DNA of 64,000 nucleotides from Hofstenia miamia (lineage: Eukaryota; Xenacoelomorpha; Acoela): positions 149,235-213,234 of the forward strand of contig SCFE01000091.1 of NCBI GenBank assembly GCA_004352715.1, in the 5' to 3' direction. Under the pieces are notes generated by a model. The model was not told where the DNA came from. It searched no databases and worked only from the letters and a program-made list of their open reading frames with translations. This document shows positions 45,112-56,620 of this stretch, piece by piece. Made by a program: the position numbers and the translations under genes. The number at the start of each line of letters is the position of its first letter. Within the stretch, counting starts at the first letter, position 1.

Positions 45112-45468
45112 TAGTGGTTTGCGGCTGGTAAATTTTGGCTGGCACAATCGACATCTAAATATTTTTTGCAGCTGTGGCCTGTCACAGAGATTATGCAAAA
45201 AGCCACAACCGGCCGCGGCCACATTGAAGCCGTTCCTGGCTGTAAGATTTTTATTGTATATAATATTCACTTAGATTTCTTATAATTTGTCTAGATTAAC
45301 ACTCAGCTCATTGAAAAGATCCTGTTTAATTCAGTTTGAAAGATAAAGCAAAAGTTAAACTTACACGATGCTAAAATTGATACTGAAAATTGAAATCATG
45401 GAAGGCTGCAGCCGCAAGACGTCAGAGCGTAGGCGCTCGTTATCCGCAACCAAAGCCGCAAAACACTA
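45112..45468. mobile_element. hAT-like MITE of 357 bp
   Basis: Terminal inverted repeat TAGTGGTTTGCGGCT at 45112 against TAGTGTTTTGCGGCT (reverse, ending 45468). The 8 bases outside, ATGTATAG (45104-45111) and GTGCGTAG (45469-45476), agree at five places and differ only by transitions, as an old 8-bp target duplication would. GC-rich interior, no transposase. Confidence 0.55.
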
Positions 45469-45476
45469 GTGCGTAG

Positions 45477-46640
45477 TTCAATAAAGATACTATTTGCACG
45501 AAATGCAACAAAACTGTAAGCAATATGTCGATATTCCTTGAAATATTTTCAAAACAATGATATAGAAAACTGTTTTATTGTAATTGCTGTAATCTTCTCT
45601 TGGTGAATTATAGACGACATAAACTATGCTTCTATCAAACTTCACAAACATTGTATCTTGCTAAAATGTGGAATTAACTTTATAAACATTGTTGGTTTCG
45701 AGCATTTTAGTCAATAATTTAGCTATCAAAATGAATTTATTGAGATGAAGTAACACCACAAGTCCCACACCACACCACATGAATATACATTTGTACACAA
45801 AACCCCACAACAATATTTTTGCCCAAATTGTTTAAAAATTTAAATACAAAGAATTTGTAGACACTGCGGATTGTATGCAAATTGATATGTATTAATATTA
45901 ATATACATAAAATTTAATAAAATTTTACTATCTTCACATTCTGTAATGCCATTTTTTTATTGTTTGTGATCTTTTGACAAATATTGAGGATAGCTACAAA
46001 ATTATGGTCCTACAATTTCCCATAATAATTTCCGCACGCTAAAATTTCACCCCAAACCACAACAAAAACGTGTAGTGGCACTAACTGAATAAATTAATGA
46101 ACTAAAATATGAAGTGAAGATCAGAGAGTTGAATAAGCGTAAATAAATTGCATTATTCGATGTGTTTCTAGGACGTTTATACATTTTTTGAAGCCAAATT
46201 GCTTAAAAACATTGAAAAACATCTCAGGGAGTCAGAACGGAAAACAGCTCGCAACCCAATTTCACAATTTACTAAGTAAATTATCATCAAAAAAGTAGTC
46301 TGTACCAGGATATCAAAAAAATTTCAACACATTTTCAAAAATATTTGCGCTAAAATCCGTGGATATGTTTTAATCCATTAACAAAATGAACTAACAGGTT
46401 GTTGAAGCTGTTCAGACGCACCTGATTGCACAGACAAAGATCTGCTTGTCAAGACACATCAATTGAAGCTCAGATATATATTTTGTGGAGCATACTGTAA
46501 CCAAGTTTCTGTTGTAAATTGACAGTTGCGCCTTCCTATTAACATACTAACAAAATCAATTATTTGTATTTGTACAGGAAATAACAGAATTATTATCACT
46601 ATTATCATTAATACTATACATTGAGAATAGGATTACTTAA
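45477..46640. other. Non-coding stretch
   Basis: AT-rich, no open frame of note. The part near 46640 would contain the 3' UTR of the minus-strand TSP1 gene; no clear AATAAA was picked out close to the stop. Confidence 0.4.
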
Positions 46641-46646
46641 GTTTGA

Positions 46647-47052
46647 TTATTCATTGTATGTTCCAGATCCACTTGCTATAACATAGTTATAATGTAGTAA
46701 TGCATTTAGAGGCCTGTATGATAATTGATACTTTGGATCTTCACGATATTGATAATTATCAAGAGTTTTGTATTCATTTTGAGAGCCGGTTGAAGGACAT
46801 TCAGGTCCGCCATGCGATTGCTTTGGATTGTCGCAAATGCGTACGCGAATACGTTTTTGTGAACGGTATTGTATGCTGTAATATTTTTTGTAGCTGTATC
46901 TCACATTGTAAAAACTATTCTTGTATCGATTCCAACTATGCCAAGACCCCCAGTTACTGTAAAGTTGAAATGACGACCAGCTTCCCCATTCTCCATACCA
47001 ATTCCATTCAGACCACAAGCCCCAACTGCTCCACACTCCATAAATGCGTTTT
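46647..47052 (-). CDS. Terminal exon: thrombospondin type-1-like, Trp-rich
   Basis: The exon starts after a good acceptor (TTTGTTTTTAG, ending 47053 on the minus strand) in phase 2 and ends with a TAA at 46647-46649. The first in-frame codons read KRIYGVWSSWGLWSEW. A WSxW ladder follows (WNWYGEWGSWSSF, then SNWGSWHSWNRY), then a basic strand region and RVRICDNPKQSHGGPEC, which fits the second half of a TSP1 domain (R.R.C..P.P..GG..C). TSP1 domains bind glycans or matrix proteins outside the cell. Oddities: the N-terminal cysteines normal for TSP1 are missing and the Trp ladder is longer than usual. The upstream exons, including any signal peptide, lie to the right and were not found. Confidence 0.65.
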
Positions 47053-48200
47053 CTAAAAACAAAGTGACATTAATGTGCTAAGTATGCCAAGCATGAAATC
47101 AACGTTCATTTATAAATTTTGTCTAAAAACTTCATATATTATATAATTGTTAACATTCTTTTTAATGTTCAAAGTTATGCATCTGCTGAGCTAAAAAGTT
47201 AAATTTGAAATTCAAACTAACATTTGAGGTGATTTATAATTGTTACTATTTAGGCCTACGAAAACCCATACATTTTAAAAAAATAATATGATGTCTTGAA
47301 TGTGGCATTCAGACTTGTGTTGAATCAAAAGTGTTCATTGAGCAAACACTTCATTTTTGCATTAGGCTGCTGTTGGTTGTCCATTTACCCTTGCTTATTG
47401 CCAACAGCAAAATAAAATGTTGCTTAGATTAATTGTCAGCAAACTCATTTATCCATATATGTACAGTATATATTTTTCCGATGCAATATCACTGTTTTCG
47501 ATGTGTTGATAACACAATTTAATAATAAATAATTATAACATGAAATTCCAGTAACTACATTTCCTAATAGAACTTTAATCACTATCTATATAGATGTATA
47601 AGGCCATCCATCCGAACATTCATCTCTCAAATTTGTCCATTAATATTTTACTGGATGACAATGCATATAGATTCCTTTTGATTTCTTTGGTTTTTATAGC
47701 TATTCGTCGATATATGTGTGAGAGTTGCCTGAAAAGTGCATATTAATCGACAAACTTGATAGGTGAATGTTTGACTGGATGGCTTTATATATGTCATTCT
47801 CATCATGATATAAGATGACATAGCTTGCTCTCTATATGAGCACATAATCTTTTAATTTCAAATTATCAAATTCATTAGAAGCTTATAGAAATACTAATAG
47901 CTTCGAATAATTGACTGCAGTACATATACCGTGTCAGCAATAAAGATGCGTACAGTCACAAGAAATTTTTGTTCAAGGTTATTGCCTATCACTTGACATA
48001 GGAAATTTGATTTTTGGTTATAGTGTGAAAATTTTAAGCAAAGGAAGCTGGTGCAACAAATCTGTTTTAGGATTTCAAAAATTTGTGATTCGCAAACTAA
48101 GCAATAAAAGATTATCCTACAAAATATGAATAGTAATGAACTAGTTTCTTATGTTTGAAGAGCATATATATATACATATGTAATTAATCGAATAATAAAG
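47053..48200. other. Intron or intergenic sequence upstream of the TSP1 exon
   Basis: AT-rich. No further exon with a PAN or TSP1 pattern was recognised. The small open frame at 47648-47845 has two cysteines but no convincing domain. Confidence 0.4.
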
Positions 48201-48237
48201 ATATAATTAGATTAAAGTCTAGTTTAAATAATTTAGA

Positions 48238-48800
48238 TGAAATTTTGGTGAAAAATGGTTACTCTCAACAAATTATCAAAAAGTACATTGATAAAGCAAT
48301 TATCGCAACACCAACTCACAACCAAGAACATGAAGTAAAAGATGTAATGCAACCTATTTATTGGAAATTACCATTTATCGATACAAACATTAAGCAATTT
48401 AAACCAAATATTTCATCTATTATTAATAAACTTAAAAAATCAATGATAAAACCAGTAGTAACCTCCTTCAAGACACAAGATATTTTCCCGAACAAAGACA
48501 TCATTCAAAAAATTTGAATTTCCTCCATTGTGTACAAATATGACTGTGAAGAATGTGAATATTCTCATATCGTAGAAACTAAGCGATATTTTAGGACAAG
48601 AATTAATGAACACCTTTTGGGACACCTAACATAAAAAGTTTTTTAGCACATACACCAACCAAGAACAGAAGATTTTGATATAATTATGAAAACACCTATT
48701 ACCAAAATCGGAGAAGCTATAACAGTTAACAATGCAGAACAGTCAAAATTCTTTATTACAATTATTTTAGGGCATGCAATAAATATATTTAAATGTTAAG
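48238..48800 (+). pseudogene. Penelope-like element: GIY-YIG endonuclease fragment
   Basis: The frame reads LPFIDTNIKQFKPNISSIIN and FKTQDIFPNKDII, then after a TGA (48515) ISSIVYKYDCEECEYSHIVE and TKRYFRTRINEHLLGHL, the GIY-YIG layout of Penelope-like retroelements (VYKY.C..C...YIGETKR.L..R..EH); the Gly of YIGE reads Val. After two more stops it continues with the C-terminal tail (MKTPITKIGEAITVNNAEQS). The domain would nick the target for reverse transcription. At least three stops, so it is dead. The RT part that should lie upstream is missing. Confidence 0.8.
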
Positions 48801-48821
48801 TGTAGTTGATTGTAATAATTC

Positions 48822-48905
48822 CCACAAAATCTGTATCTGAAGAATATATATGTATACTATGCGATCGGTTTCGATTTAAAATCATCGTCAATACAAATTT
48901 TGTGG
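48822..48905. ncRNA. Hammerhead-ribozyme-like hairpin, degenerate
   Basis: CCACAAAATCTGTAT (48822-48836) pairs with ATACAAATTTTGTGG (48891-48905) with one mismatch. On the plus strand the stem is followed by CTGAAGA, which fits the CUGANGA core, and the closing side is preceded by GTC, the usual cleavage triplet; the GAAA core is not present on this strand. On the minus strand TTGACGA, a short GATT-AATC hairpin and GAAAC occur, but no cleavage triplet. Penelope-like elements are known to carry hammerheads, and this lies beside two such fragments. Probably a decayed one. Confidence 0.35.
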
Positions 48906-49084
48906 TAATATAATTTACAATTCACTACATTTAATTTTGTTAAATATGCATACAATAAAAGATATTCAATTTCAATATTTTGGTCGTACTTTGTTTATTC
49001 ATTAGTCTTTGTTTATTCAAGTCCTTAATAATTATAGGGCTTCAGAAATCTTAGTATTAGGTGTTTTCATAATAATTTTAAAAT

Positions 49085-49383
49085 TATTGATGTTTGCTAG
49101 ATGTTGGTGCGTTCTTTTCGATGATATCCATGGAAAAGGATCCCATTGCGTTCCGTCTATTTGCTCCTAAATAGTTTCATTAAATATAAATTTTACATTT
49201 AGACAAGCAATATTCAATAATTTTCTTAAGGTGTTATGATTTATAGATTCTGGAATTAGGCTTATGATATGGTCTATTGTTTTTTTCACCGGAATGTTTT
49301 TAAATAAGGACCTCACATCATAGTTTGCAATAAATTTTCTTTTTCTTTTGTTTTCTTCAAAATCTTCTTTAAGTTTATCTAAG

Positions 49384-49388
<5 letters not shown>
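49085..49388 (-). pseudogene. Penelope-like element: reverse transcriptase fragment
   Basis: On the minus strand: FIANYDVRSLFKNIPVKKTI (the motif A region, usually DV.SLFTN.P...T), then LRKLLNIACLNVKFIFNE, then after a TAG the EQIDGTQWD region (usually Y.Q.DG.AMGSP). This is the palm of a Penelope-type RT, on the strand opposite to the GIY-YIG fragment, and cut at a TA repeat at 49388. Confidence 0.75.

Positions 49389-49420
<32 letters not shown>
49388..49420. repeat. TA microsatellite
   Basis: About 16 uninterrupted TA units. Confidence 0.95.
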
Positions 49421-49422
<2 letters not shown>

Positions 49423-50130
49423 CAATTTTTGGTTTATTGCATTTATATACACTAATGTTGTCAATAAATATATTTTTACCAATTATTAAATTTTATGACA
49501 AATTTTACTGATTTCTCAAGGCAGTACTTACCTGACAGCACTTAGTGAGGAAAATTTCCTCTCTTAATGACAGTTAAAGAAAATAATTTTTATTGAACAA
49601 TTTTGTAGAAATATATGTGTTAAGATAATAATAAGTAAATTCATGAAACAAAACAAATATGTTAAGAAATATTTTTTCTATAAGCAAACTGTTTGATTTG
49701 CTTGTAGTAAGAGCTTTTGGATGCAAAAAGGGTTTTTATATAAACTCAAAGCAAGCAATAGCTAATGCCAAATTCAACAAATGTCAATAAAAATAATGAG
49801 GATGACTCTCCGGATCATTATTACTGGCCCTATAGTTGACATAAAATTAGCATATATTGATACAGGTTAATAACTGTTGCATATAGAATTTATAAATATG
49901 TGTTAAAAATAATTGCATATTATTACTTCCTATAAATGTAAGTGCTCAGTGTGAACGTTCTCTTTTTCCACAAGTGCAAAATGCGATAAGAAAAACTACT
50001 TTTGTTGCACTTATTGCTCCTATTAAGCTAATAGAAAATATTCAAGGAAGTATTTTGTAAATCTCCAGATACATTTGAAAAATTGCTTTCAAGTTTCAGA
50101 AACTGTTAAACAAAAGCATAACTACACCTT

Positions 50131-50282
50131 TTACCGATGAATTTCGGACTATGTGCCAATGAATTTCGGAAATGTGCCAATGAATTTCGGAAATGTGACA
50201 TTGAATTTCGGAAATGTGACATTGAATTTCGGACAAGTTACCAATGAAATTCGGACAACATGCCAATGAATTTCGGACATTT
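50131..50282. repeat. Left TIR iterons, seven units of about 21 bp
   Basis: Seven tandem units with the core AATGAATTTCGGA separated by ATGTGCC-like spacers. The mirror array is at 53065-53214. The apparent protein repeat SEIQCHISEIHWHI is just their translation. Likely transposase-binding sites by analogy with iteron-type subterminal repeats; that is inference. Confidence 0.8.
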
Positions 50283-50836
50283 TTTATTACTGTATTAAGG
50301 TCATTCTTGATCTCGTTATTTCTTATTGTATACATGTTGAATGCATAGTACTTACTAAGTATCTCATTTTTTGTTACAGACTGTAGTAAATGGCATGATC
50401 TCAGCATTACTTTTAATTTATATGACAGACTGATTTTCACAAACCATTCATAGACCTCATGACAAAACTGGCTGAATATCCTCCCCCTTTATTTAGAAGA
50501 GATTTTATAGCCTAATCATAAGAATACCCTTCCATGTTACCCACAATCTTTGATATTAACTACACATATTCTCAGTTTACTACTGGTATTGAATATGCAA
50601 TGATATGCCCATTCACCGATTTAATTTAATGGAATTGAATAAAAAGAACATTTAATAATAAACTCATTAGTTTTTTTACCAGCAACTGCAAATTTATATA
50701 ACAAAAGAAATAAAAAGTCATCCCCTCAGACATGGTGAAACCATTCATCATGATCAAAGGGTTCGCCATTATTGGCCTTCACGACATATCTGTCAACATG
50801 TCGGTAAAAACCTCGCAATTTCTCTCTCATTATGAG

Positions 50837-51540
50837 TCAGACCGCTGGATCAACTAATGATTTTAGCATTTGTTCCCTGTACTTGCTCACACACAAATCA
50901 GCTGCAAGGGCACGATCTCTGTCCTCTGCTGGATTGCATTTCCTTAGCTCATCTTTGATGTATATCTTGATTACTGAAAAACATCCTTCGACTGGATTGA
51001 GAGCTGGACTATATGGACCATCAAAGATGTGAACTTCATGACAAGTTGGTAATTCATCGAAGTTGGATTGCTTTCGATGAATAGGAGCTCCATCCATGTA
51101 GATAACAGCTTTGCACTCAATTCACTCATGAAATCTTTAAAACAAGTCTTGATTGACCCAATGACACTCTTGTAATGGATCACTTCGGTATCATCAACTG
51201 CAAGGATGATGTTGACATTGCGACCCTTTGAGTTCCTCGTCATTTTGATGGCTCTTTTTCCTCTTGGCGCCCTACCGAATGATCACTGGCAAAATAAATT
51301 GAAATTACATTCATCTACATGGACTCTTTCTGTCTTCCACGTCCACCTCCTCACTTTTTTGTCTTGGGTATGCCTCTTTTGATAATGTCATAGGCTTTTG
51401 ATCTTTTTATGCCAAGTCTCTGTGCGAATTCCACGGTGTCTCTACCTTCTTCATGTTCATTAATTATTAACATTCTTGTTTCGTCATTAATCTTTTTATA
51501 CGATCCTCGAGGTCATAGAGTCATACTGTATTTCAGTCAA
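50837..51540 (-). pseudogene. IS630/Tc1-type DDE transposase, broken
   Basis: Read on the minus strand: an N-terminal helix-turn-helix near 51370-51490 (EEGRDTVEFAQRLGIKRSKA), then the first catalytic region VHVDECNFNLF near 51310, SFGRAPRGKRAIKM, NVNIILAVDDTEVIHYK, the second Asp in VIYMDGAPIHR, and YSPALNPVEG with the final Glu 35 positions after that Asp (DD34E spacing). Damage: a TGA after FNLFCQ near 51282, a TGA after the HTH part near 51355 and a frameshift near 51125. The transposase cuts and moves the element; here it is dead. Confidence 0.8.
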
Positions 51541-52466
51541 GATTATGAATGCTTTGCTTAAGAACTAAAATTTCCTTACCTAAAATTCATGCAAAAATTT
51601 GAAATATACTTGTGTAAATTTGAAATATAATATTATAATAAACTAAAGCATTAATAACGGAAAGGGAATAGCAATTATAAATATAATGGAAACATTGGGA
51701 TATAGAACCAAAAAAGCTCTAAAGAATGGTGAAAAGAGATAAGGAATTGGATAAGAATTGGCAGAGTAATGGCTATCTAAAGATATATAGAAGCCTGGCC
51801 CCCCACTTTATATGTTAAAAAAGGCACTGCTGCTGTCAGACTAGAATATTATCAGAAAGCCCTCCAAGAATAGAAAATGAAATATTTTGTATTGGCGAAT
51901 GCAATGGAACGAGAATTGTTATATCCCAAAAATATAAATTAGATTCACATGGAGCTAGTAATTGTGTACATTTTCATATATAACCCTAATCCATAAGGTC
52001 AAAAGTCGCGTAGCTATAGGATTCTGAAATGGGTCAGTTGATATTCTATTACTAATAAGAGAAGTGTTAAAATTGACAATTTCTTTTGGCCGATGCTGTG
52101 CAACCAGTATAGACAAATTCGAAAAAAAAATATTTTAACATGAAGCTAATCATTGTCTACAATTTCATATGTAACCCTAGTCTATAATGTGAAAACTCGC
52201 GGAGGAATAGGGTTCCGAAACGCTATAAGTATTCTTGGAAAAACTATGACTAAGAAAACCCAAGATAATTTATAATATCAAAGATTGTGGGTAACATGGA
52301 AGGGTATTCTTATGATTAGACTATAAAATCTCTTCTAAATAAAGGGGGAGGATATTCAGCCAGTTTTTTCATGAGGTCTATTAATGGTTTGTGAAAATCA
52401 GTCTGTCATATAAATTAAAAGTAATGCTGAGATCATGCCATTTACTACAGTCTGTAACAAAAAATG

Positions 52467-52978
52467 NTAGTAATTGTGTACATTTTCATATATAACCCTA
52501 ATCCATAAGGTCAAAAGTCGCGTAGCTATAGGATTCCGAAATGGGTCAGTTGATATTCTATTACTAATAAGAGAAGTGTTAAAATTGACAATTTCTTTTG
52601 GCCGATGCTGTGCAACCAGTATAGACAAATTCGAAAAAAAAATATTTTAACATGAAGCTAATCATTGTCTACAATTTCATATGTAACCCTAGTCTATAAT
52701 GTGAAAACTCGCGGAGGAATAGGGTTCCGAAATGCTATAAGTATTCTTGGAAAAACTATGACTAAGAAAACCCAAGATAATATTATAATATCAAAGATTG
52801 TGGGTAACATGGAAGGGTATTCTTATGATTAGGCTATAAAATCTCTTCTAAATAAAGGGGGAGGATATTCAGCCAGTTTTTTCATGAGGTCTATTAATGG
52901 TTTGTGAAAATCAGTCTGTCATATAAATTAAAAGTAATGCTGAGATCATGCCATTTACTACAGTCTGTAACAAAAAAT
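52467..52978. other. Single-N junction and repeated 511-bp block
   Basis: 52468-52978 repeats 51956-52466 (offset about 512) with a few small differences. Same pattern as in the LTR elements; likely an unmerged contig overlap. Confidence 0.8.
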
Positions 52979-53064
52979 GAGATACTTAGTAAGTACTATG
53001 CATTCAACATGTATACAATAAGAAATAACAAGATCAAGAATGACCTTAATACAGTAATAAAAAA

Positions 53065-53214
53065 TGTCCGAAATTCATTGGCATGTTGTCCGAATTTCAT
53101 TGGTAACTTGTCTGAAATTCAATGTCACATTTCCGAAATTCAATGTCACATTTCCGAAATTCATTGGCACATTTCCGAAATTCATTGGCACATAGTCCGA
53201 AATTCATCGGTAAA
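53065..53214. repeat. Right TIR iterons, seven units of about 21 bp
   Basis: Reverse complement of the left array, with the same order of variant units (ATTGAA pair in the middle), so the whole TIR was copied as one block and not expanded separately. One unit has TCTG in place of TCCG. Confidence 0.8.
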
Positions 53215-53222
53215 AGATGTAG

Positions 53223-54610
53223 TTTCAAGGCAATACTGTTAGAACTTGTTGTTGAATGTTACCAATTAAATTTGTAATCAATTGAATTGTGTGTTTTTTT
53301 TTCGTCTTGGAATTTCATAAGCGTATATTTCAAAATCGATAAAACAACAATACATGTTGTAACAATTATTTGAGAATCATGTGATAGTTTCAGATAGAGT
53401 GATTATACACATTACTCAAATTCGATTTTTTACATTCAAAATTTTAGGCATGCGTTTACGTATAAATGAAACTAATAGAGATTAAAAATCCATAATTTTG
53501 TCACAAGATGGCCTACAAGTACAAAATAATGAACACAGGTTGCGCTTTTAGTACTCATACAAATTTTAACTAACCGCAATGAAAGGAATATTGCTTGTAG
53601 CTCGCGGCAGAATTGCAAATACTTCTAACTCAACCCAACCTACTCAACCAAGCCTGAATATTATTTTTTTTAAATCTAAATGAGTCAAACCTAATCTATC
53701 ACAAGTAGAGTTACCAAACTCCCAAAATCAATAATATTTAAGCATTCAGAAGCCCATCGGAATTTTCTATCTCCACCACTGTAGTGAACCAAGATTCGGA
53801 TTCGAATGTGATTTCATATATTTGTAAATGCATGTTATATAATTGGTTAATGTTAAATTAATATAAATTCAAACTAAATTTTATCCAAAAAACGAATGCG
53901 ACGGTTAAAACACTAGAACCGAGGATGACATTAATTTGACAGCTTGCAAAAACAATTCATTCCTAAGTATTTTCATCTAAAGCTCACTGATTCCATTTTC
54001 TGTGATATTTCTTCACCCAATGAACTTATTTACTAGCTGATTTTTCAAGCTTTTCCATACAAAATGTTTGTTGTTGGAGCAGTCTACTTTAGAAGGCGGA
54101 TGCCGTCAATTTACGGCTAACACGAAATTTGTTGATTGGGAATCTCAAGTATTACATTCATAATCAAGTTTTTGTACACAATTCATAAGAAAATATTTTT
54201 GTGATTATTCAAGATATATTCTCATTTTTCAAAGAATTGGTAGTTTTTTAATTGTGAGTTCAAATTTCTTTTTTTAGTTTTTCTTTCTTGCCGATGTTTC
54301 CAGACTCACTGAAATAATTTTTTAGCTTAATGTTTATGCAAAAGTCTAACAATAAATTTAAACTGCAAAGTTTCCCATTTATACACATTTTCACAAGCAT
54401 ACCCTAAAACTTCAAAAACATTGATGCTCAAATTCTGAAAAAATCCTATTATGATATACTTATATTGAAAACAATAGAGAATTTCCAGAGACTTATCAAA
54501 TTTTGAGAAAGATGTGCAATGATATGACTCAAAGGTCTTTAATAACTCTATTTAAAAAATAAAATGTCTCTCACAATTTATCAGAACCAAAAAAGTAGGA
54601 TAGTGTTCTG
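53223..54610. other. Non-coding stretch
   Basis: AT-rich, nothing recognised. Confidence 0.4.
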
Positions 54611-54616
54611 AGTTGC

Positions 54617-55036
54617 ATGCATTTGTCTTTTAAATATGGAGCACAGAAATTTCTCAATATTTGTAGCATAATTTCATGGATAATAGTTACGCTTTGCATA
54701 GAAAAATGTATTCCTCGTCGAGGCTATCTATTATTTTTGAGCGAACAACTCTGTGGTATTCTCTTCAGTAACCATGACTCAACGAGTTCTACAGCACTGA
54801 CCTCACCAAATTATTACATCTTTGTCAGGAAAAGGAAAGCAATATGTCAGGTTAGCAATCACAACAGGACAACAGTCATGTGCTGTATTTGCAGTAATGC
54901 CTGTTGTGGCAAATCATATTCAGGTCGATGGTCATCAGATCATATTTTCATTTTGCAATTTAGATATAAAATGTTACCCATGGAAATCATGAGAAGAATG
55001 TATCAAACATGCCCAATTTCAATGGAAATAGTTTAA
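54617..55036 (+). pseudogene. Cysteine-rich fragment, possibly piggyBac C-terminus
   Basis: An open stretch of 139 codons. The first half looks random and hydrophobic. The second half has RKRKAICQVSNHNRTTVMCC then ICSNACCGKSYSGR, a cluster of basic residues and cysteines like the C-terminal zinc-binding region of some piggyBac-type transposases. No other part of such a transposase is seen around it. It may equally be chance. Confidence 0.25.
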
Positions 55037-56500
55037 AGCATTTCCAGCTGTCTACTTCACTCATTTCCCACATATACCTAACTTAAAAAAGCCCACGTTT
55101 GATTTTCAATTTACACTACAATAATTAATGCTCGATGTCTATGAAAAACACCAGTGCTGCACATTGCAAAACAAATACTGCTTTGCATACATCCTAACCT
55201 TATTATATGCTTTTTGTGTTGTGTACACAATATAAAAAACGAAGGTACTACAAATATAAATTTTAGTTGAAACCTGTAAGCAGGCTAATAATTGTCATTC
55301 AATATATTATAATTAAAGTAAATCCTAGTGTACCAGTCGCACCAATTTTGAAGGTTGTATTTTAAGTTACAGATATACGATGTGCATAAGGCAACATCCG
55401 CCATGCAAAACAAATTTTATCCTTCCCTATATGCCTTGTTGCCATTCATGTAACAAGCTTAACGCAACCTATTTCCAAGTGCTGGATATTTCCTAGTGTT
55501 TTACTATTGAATAAAATATTTTCAGGATTTGCGCATTATAAAAAATACCTAAATGCGAAATTTAGAGATATAATTTTTAGACTGATTGCATAAGTCGCAC
55601 TCCAAATTTGTAGACAAAAAATAGCCCTTGAATACTGCCCTAACTAAAATATACCTCATTTTTGCAATTTTGAGGAAAAATGCATTCCTCACACCTTCCC
55701 TTATAGTTATTCCTCATTTACTAAAAACTGTGTCGAGAAAAACGTTATTCTTGGAAAGGGATAGATTAATAACAGCGAGCCCTGGGGAAATTGGATTCTT
55801 AGGGTGAAACTTTAGAGGCAAAGTTACTTTCAGACTGATACAAGCAATCATATTCGCTAATTATTTTTTGCACCAAGTTTTTTACCAAAAAAAATGAATT
55901 CATCACACAAAAATACGATAATTTTTAAATTTTCATATTTCTGTATATCTAAGCATTTACCACGTCACAAGTTGAGAAGTATGCCTTAAAATTGCTCATT
56001 TTGCTCGTAAAGTTCTTGCAGTGACAAGAATGCACTAATTTTAATTAAATATCATGTATCGGTACATTTTTGTTATTTTTTAAAATAGGAGTGCTTGGCA
56101 ATTGTAAATAGTACGACTTTTTTTGTTACTTGTTTCGCTCTCTCAAGCAGATCTTCAATTTGCATCCACAGGTGCAAAGGGCAACATAAATGTATATTTA
56201 GCAAAAATTAACATTCAATGATAGGCGGAAGCTGGCCTGGCCGAATAATTTCTAGAGGATTGTTATGTCGATTTCTCTTACAAAATTCCAGTGCTAAAAT
56301 TTACTAAAATAATTATTTTGAAAAATTCGCTTTAATAGAAATGCTCAACATTGCCTTAAAGTATGTTCCTCTATAGACCTAGGCATACCCCAAGATTTGT
56401 TTACAGGCATGGAGAAAATTCGTTGTAAATGGGGAAAAACTGTTTGTCCTTTAAAACGGAAGCCAGGCTGTTTAAGGTTAACAATAATCATATAAATAAT
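55037..56500. other. Non-coding stretch
   Basis: AT-rich, nothing recognised. Confidence 0.4.
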
Positions 56501-56620
56501 ATAGTTGGCTGCAAAAAAATGAGACTAGAAAAAAGGCATATTACTTTTGAACTACTGAACGTAACAACTCAAGAAAGGTAAGATTTTAAAGATAAATTAA
56601 AGGACTATAAGTAAAAAGCA

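Larger units (their letters stand above)
50122..53222. mobile_element. IS630/Tc1/mariner-type transposon with long iteron-bearing TIRs
   Basis: Inverted repeats of roughly 430 bp: 50122-50556 and 52787-53222, nearly identical in reverse complement, with a broken transposase (minus strand) between them. About 3.1 kb as written, about 2.6 kb if the repeated block after the N at 52467 is removed. The outer ends read CTACAYCTTTTACCGATGAA. I could not identify a clean TA target duplication. Confidence 0.8.

Noticed and set aside
45006-45224. Small minus-strand frame starting MWPRPVV
   Set aside because: It lies largely within the hAT-like MITE and has no domain or splice context.
1919-47052. PAN and TSP1 exons as one gene with a 44-kb intron
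   Set aside because: On the minus strand the TSP1 exon comes first and ends with a stop codon, while the PAN exon starts with a signal peptide.
50131-50282. CRISPR-like look of evenly spaced repeats
   Set aside because: Units are contiguous 21-mers without unique spacers, mirrored in the other TIR, in a eukaryotic sequence.
50096-50440. Apparent repeat protein SEIQCHISEIHWHI, also at 52904-53242
   Set aside because: It is the translation of 21-bp iterons inside transposon inverted repeats, and it appears in both arms as expected for non-coding DNA.
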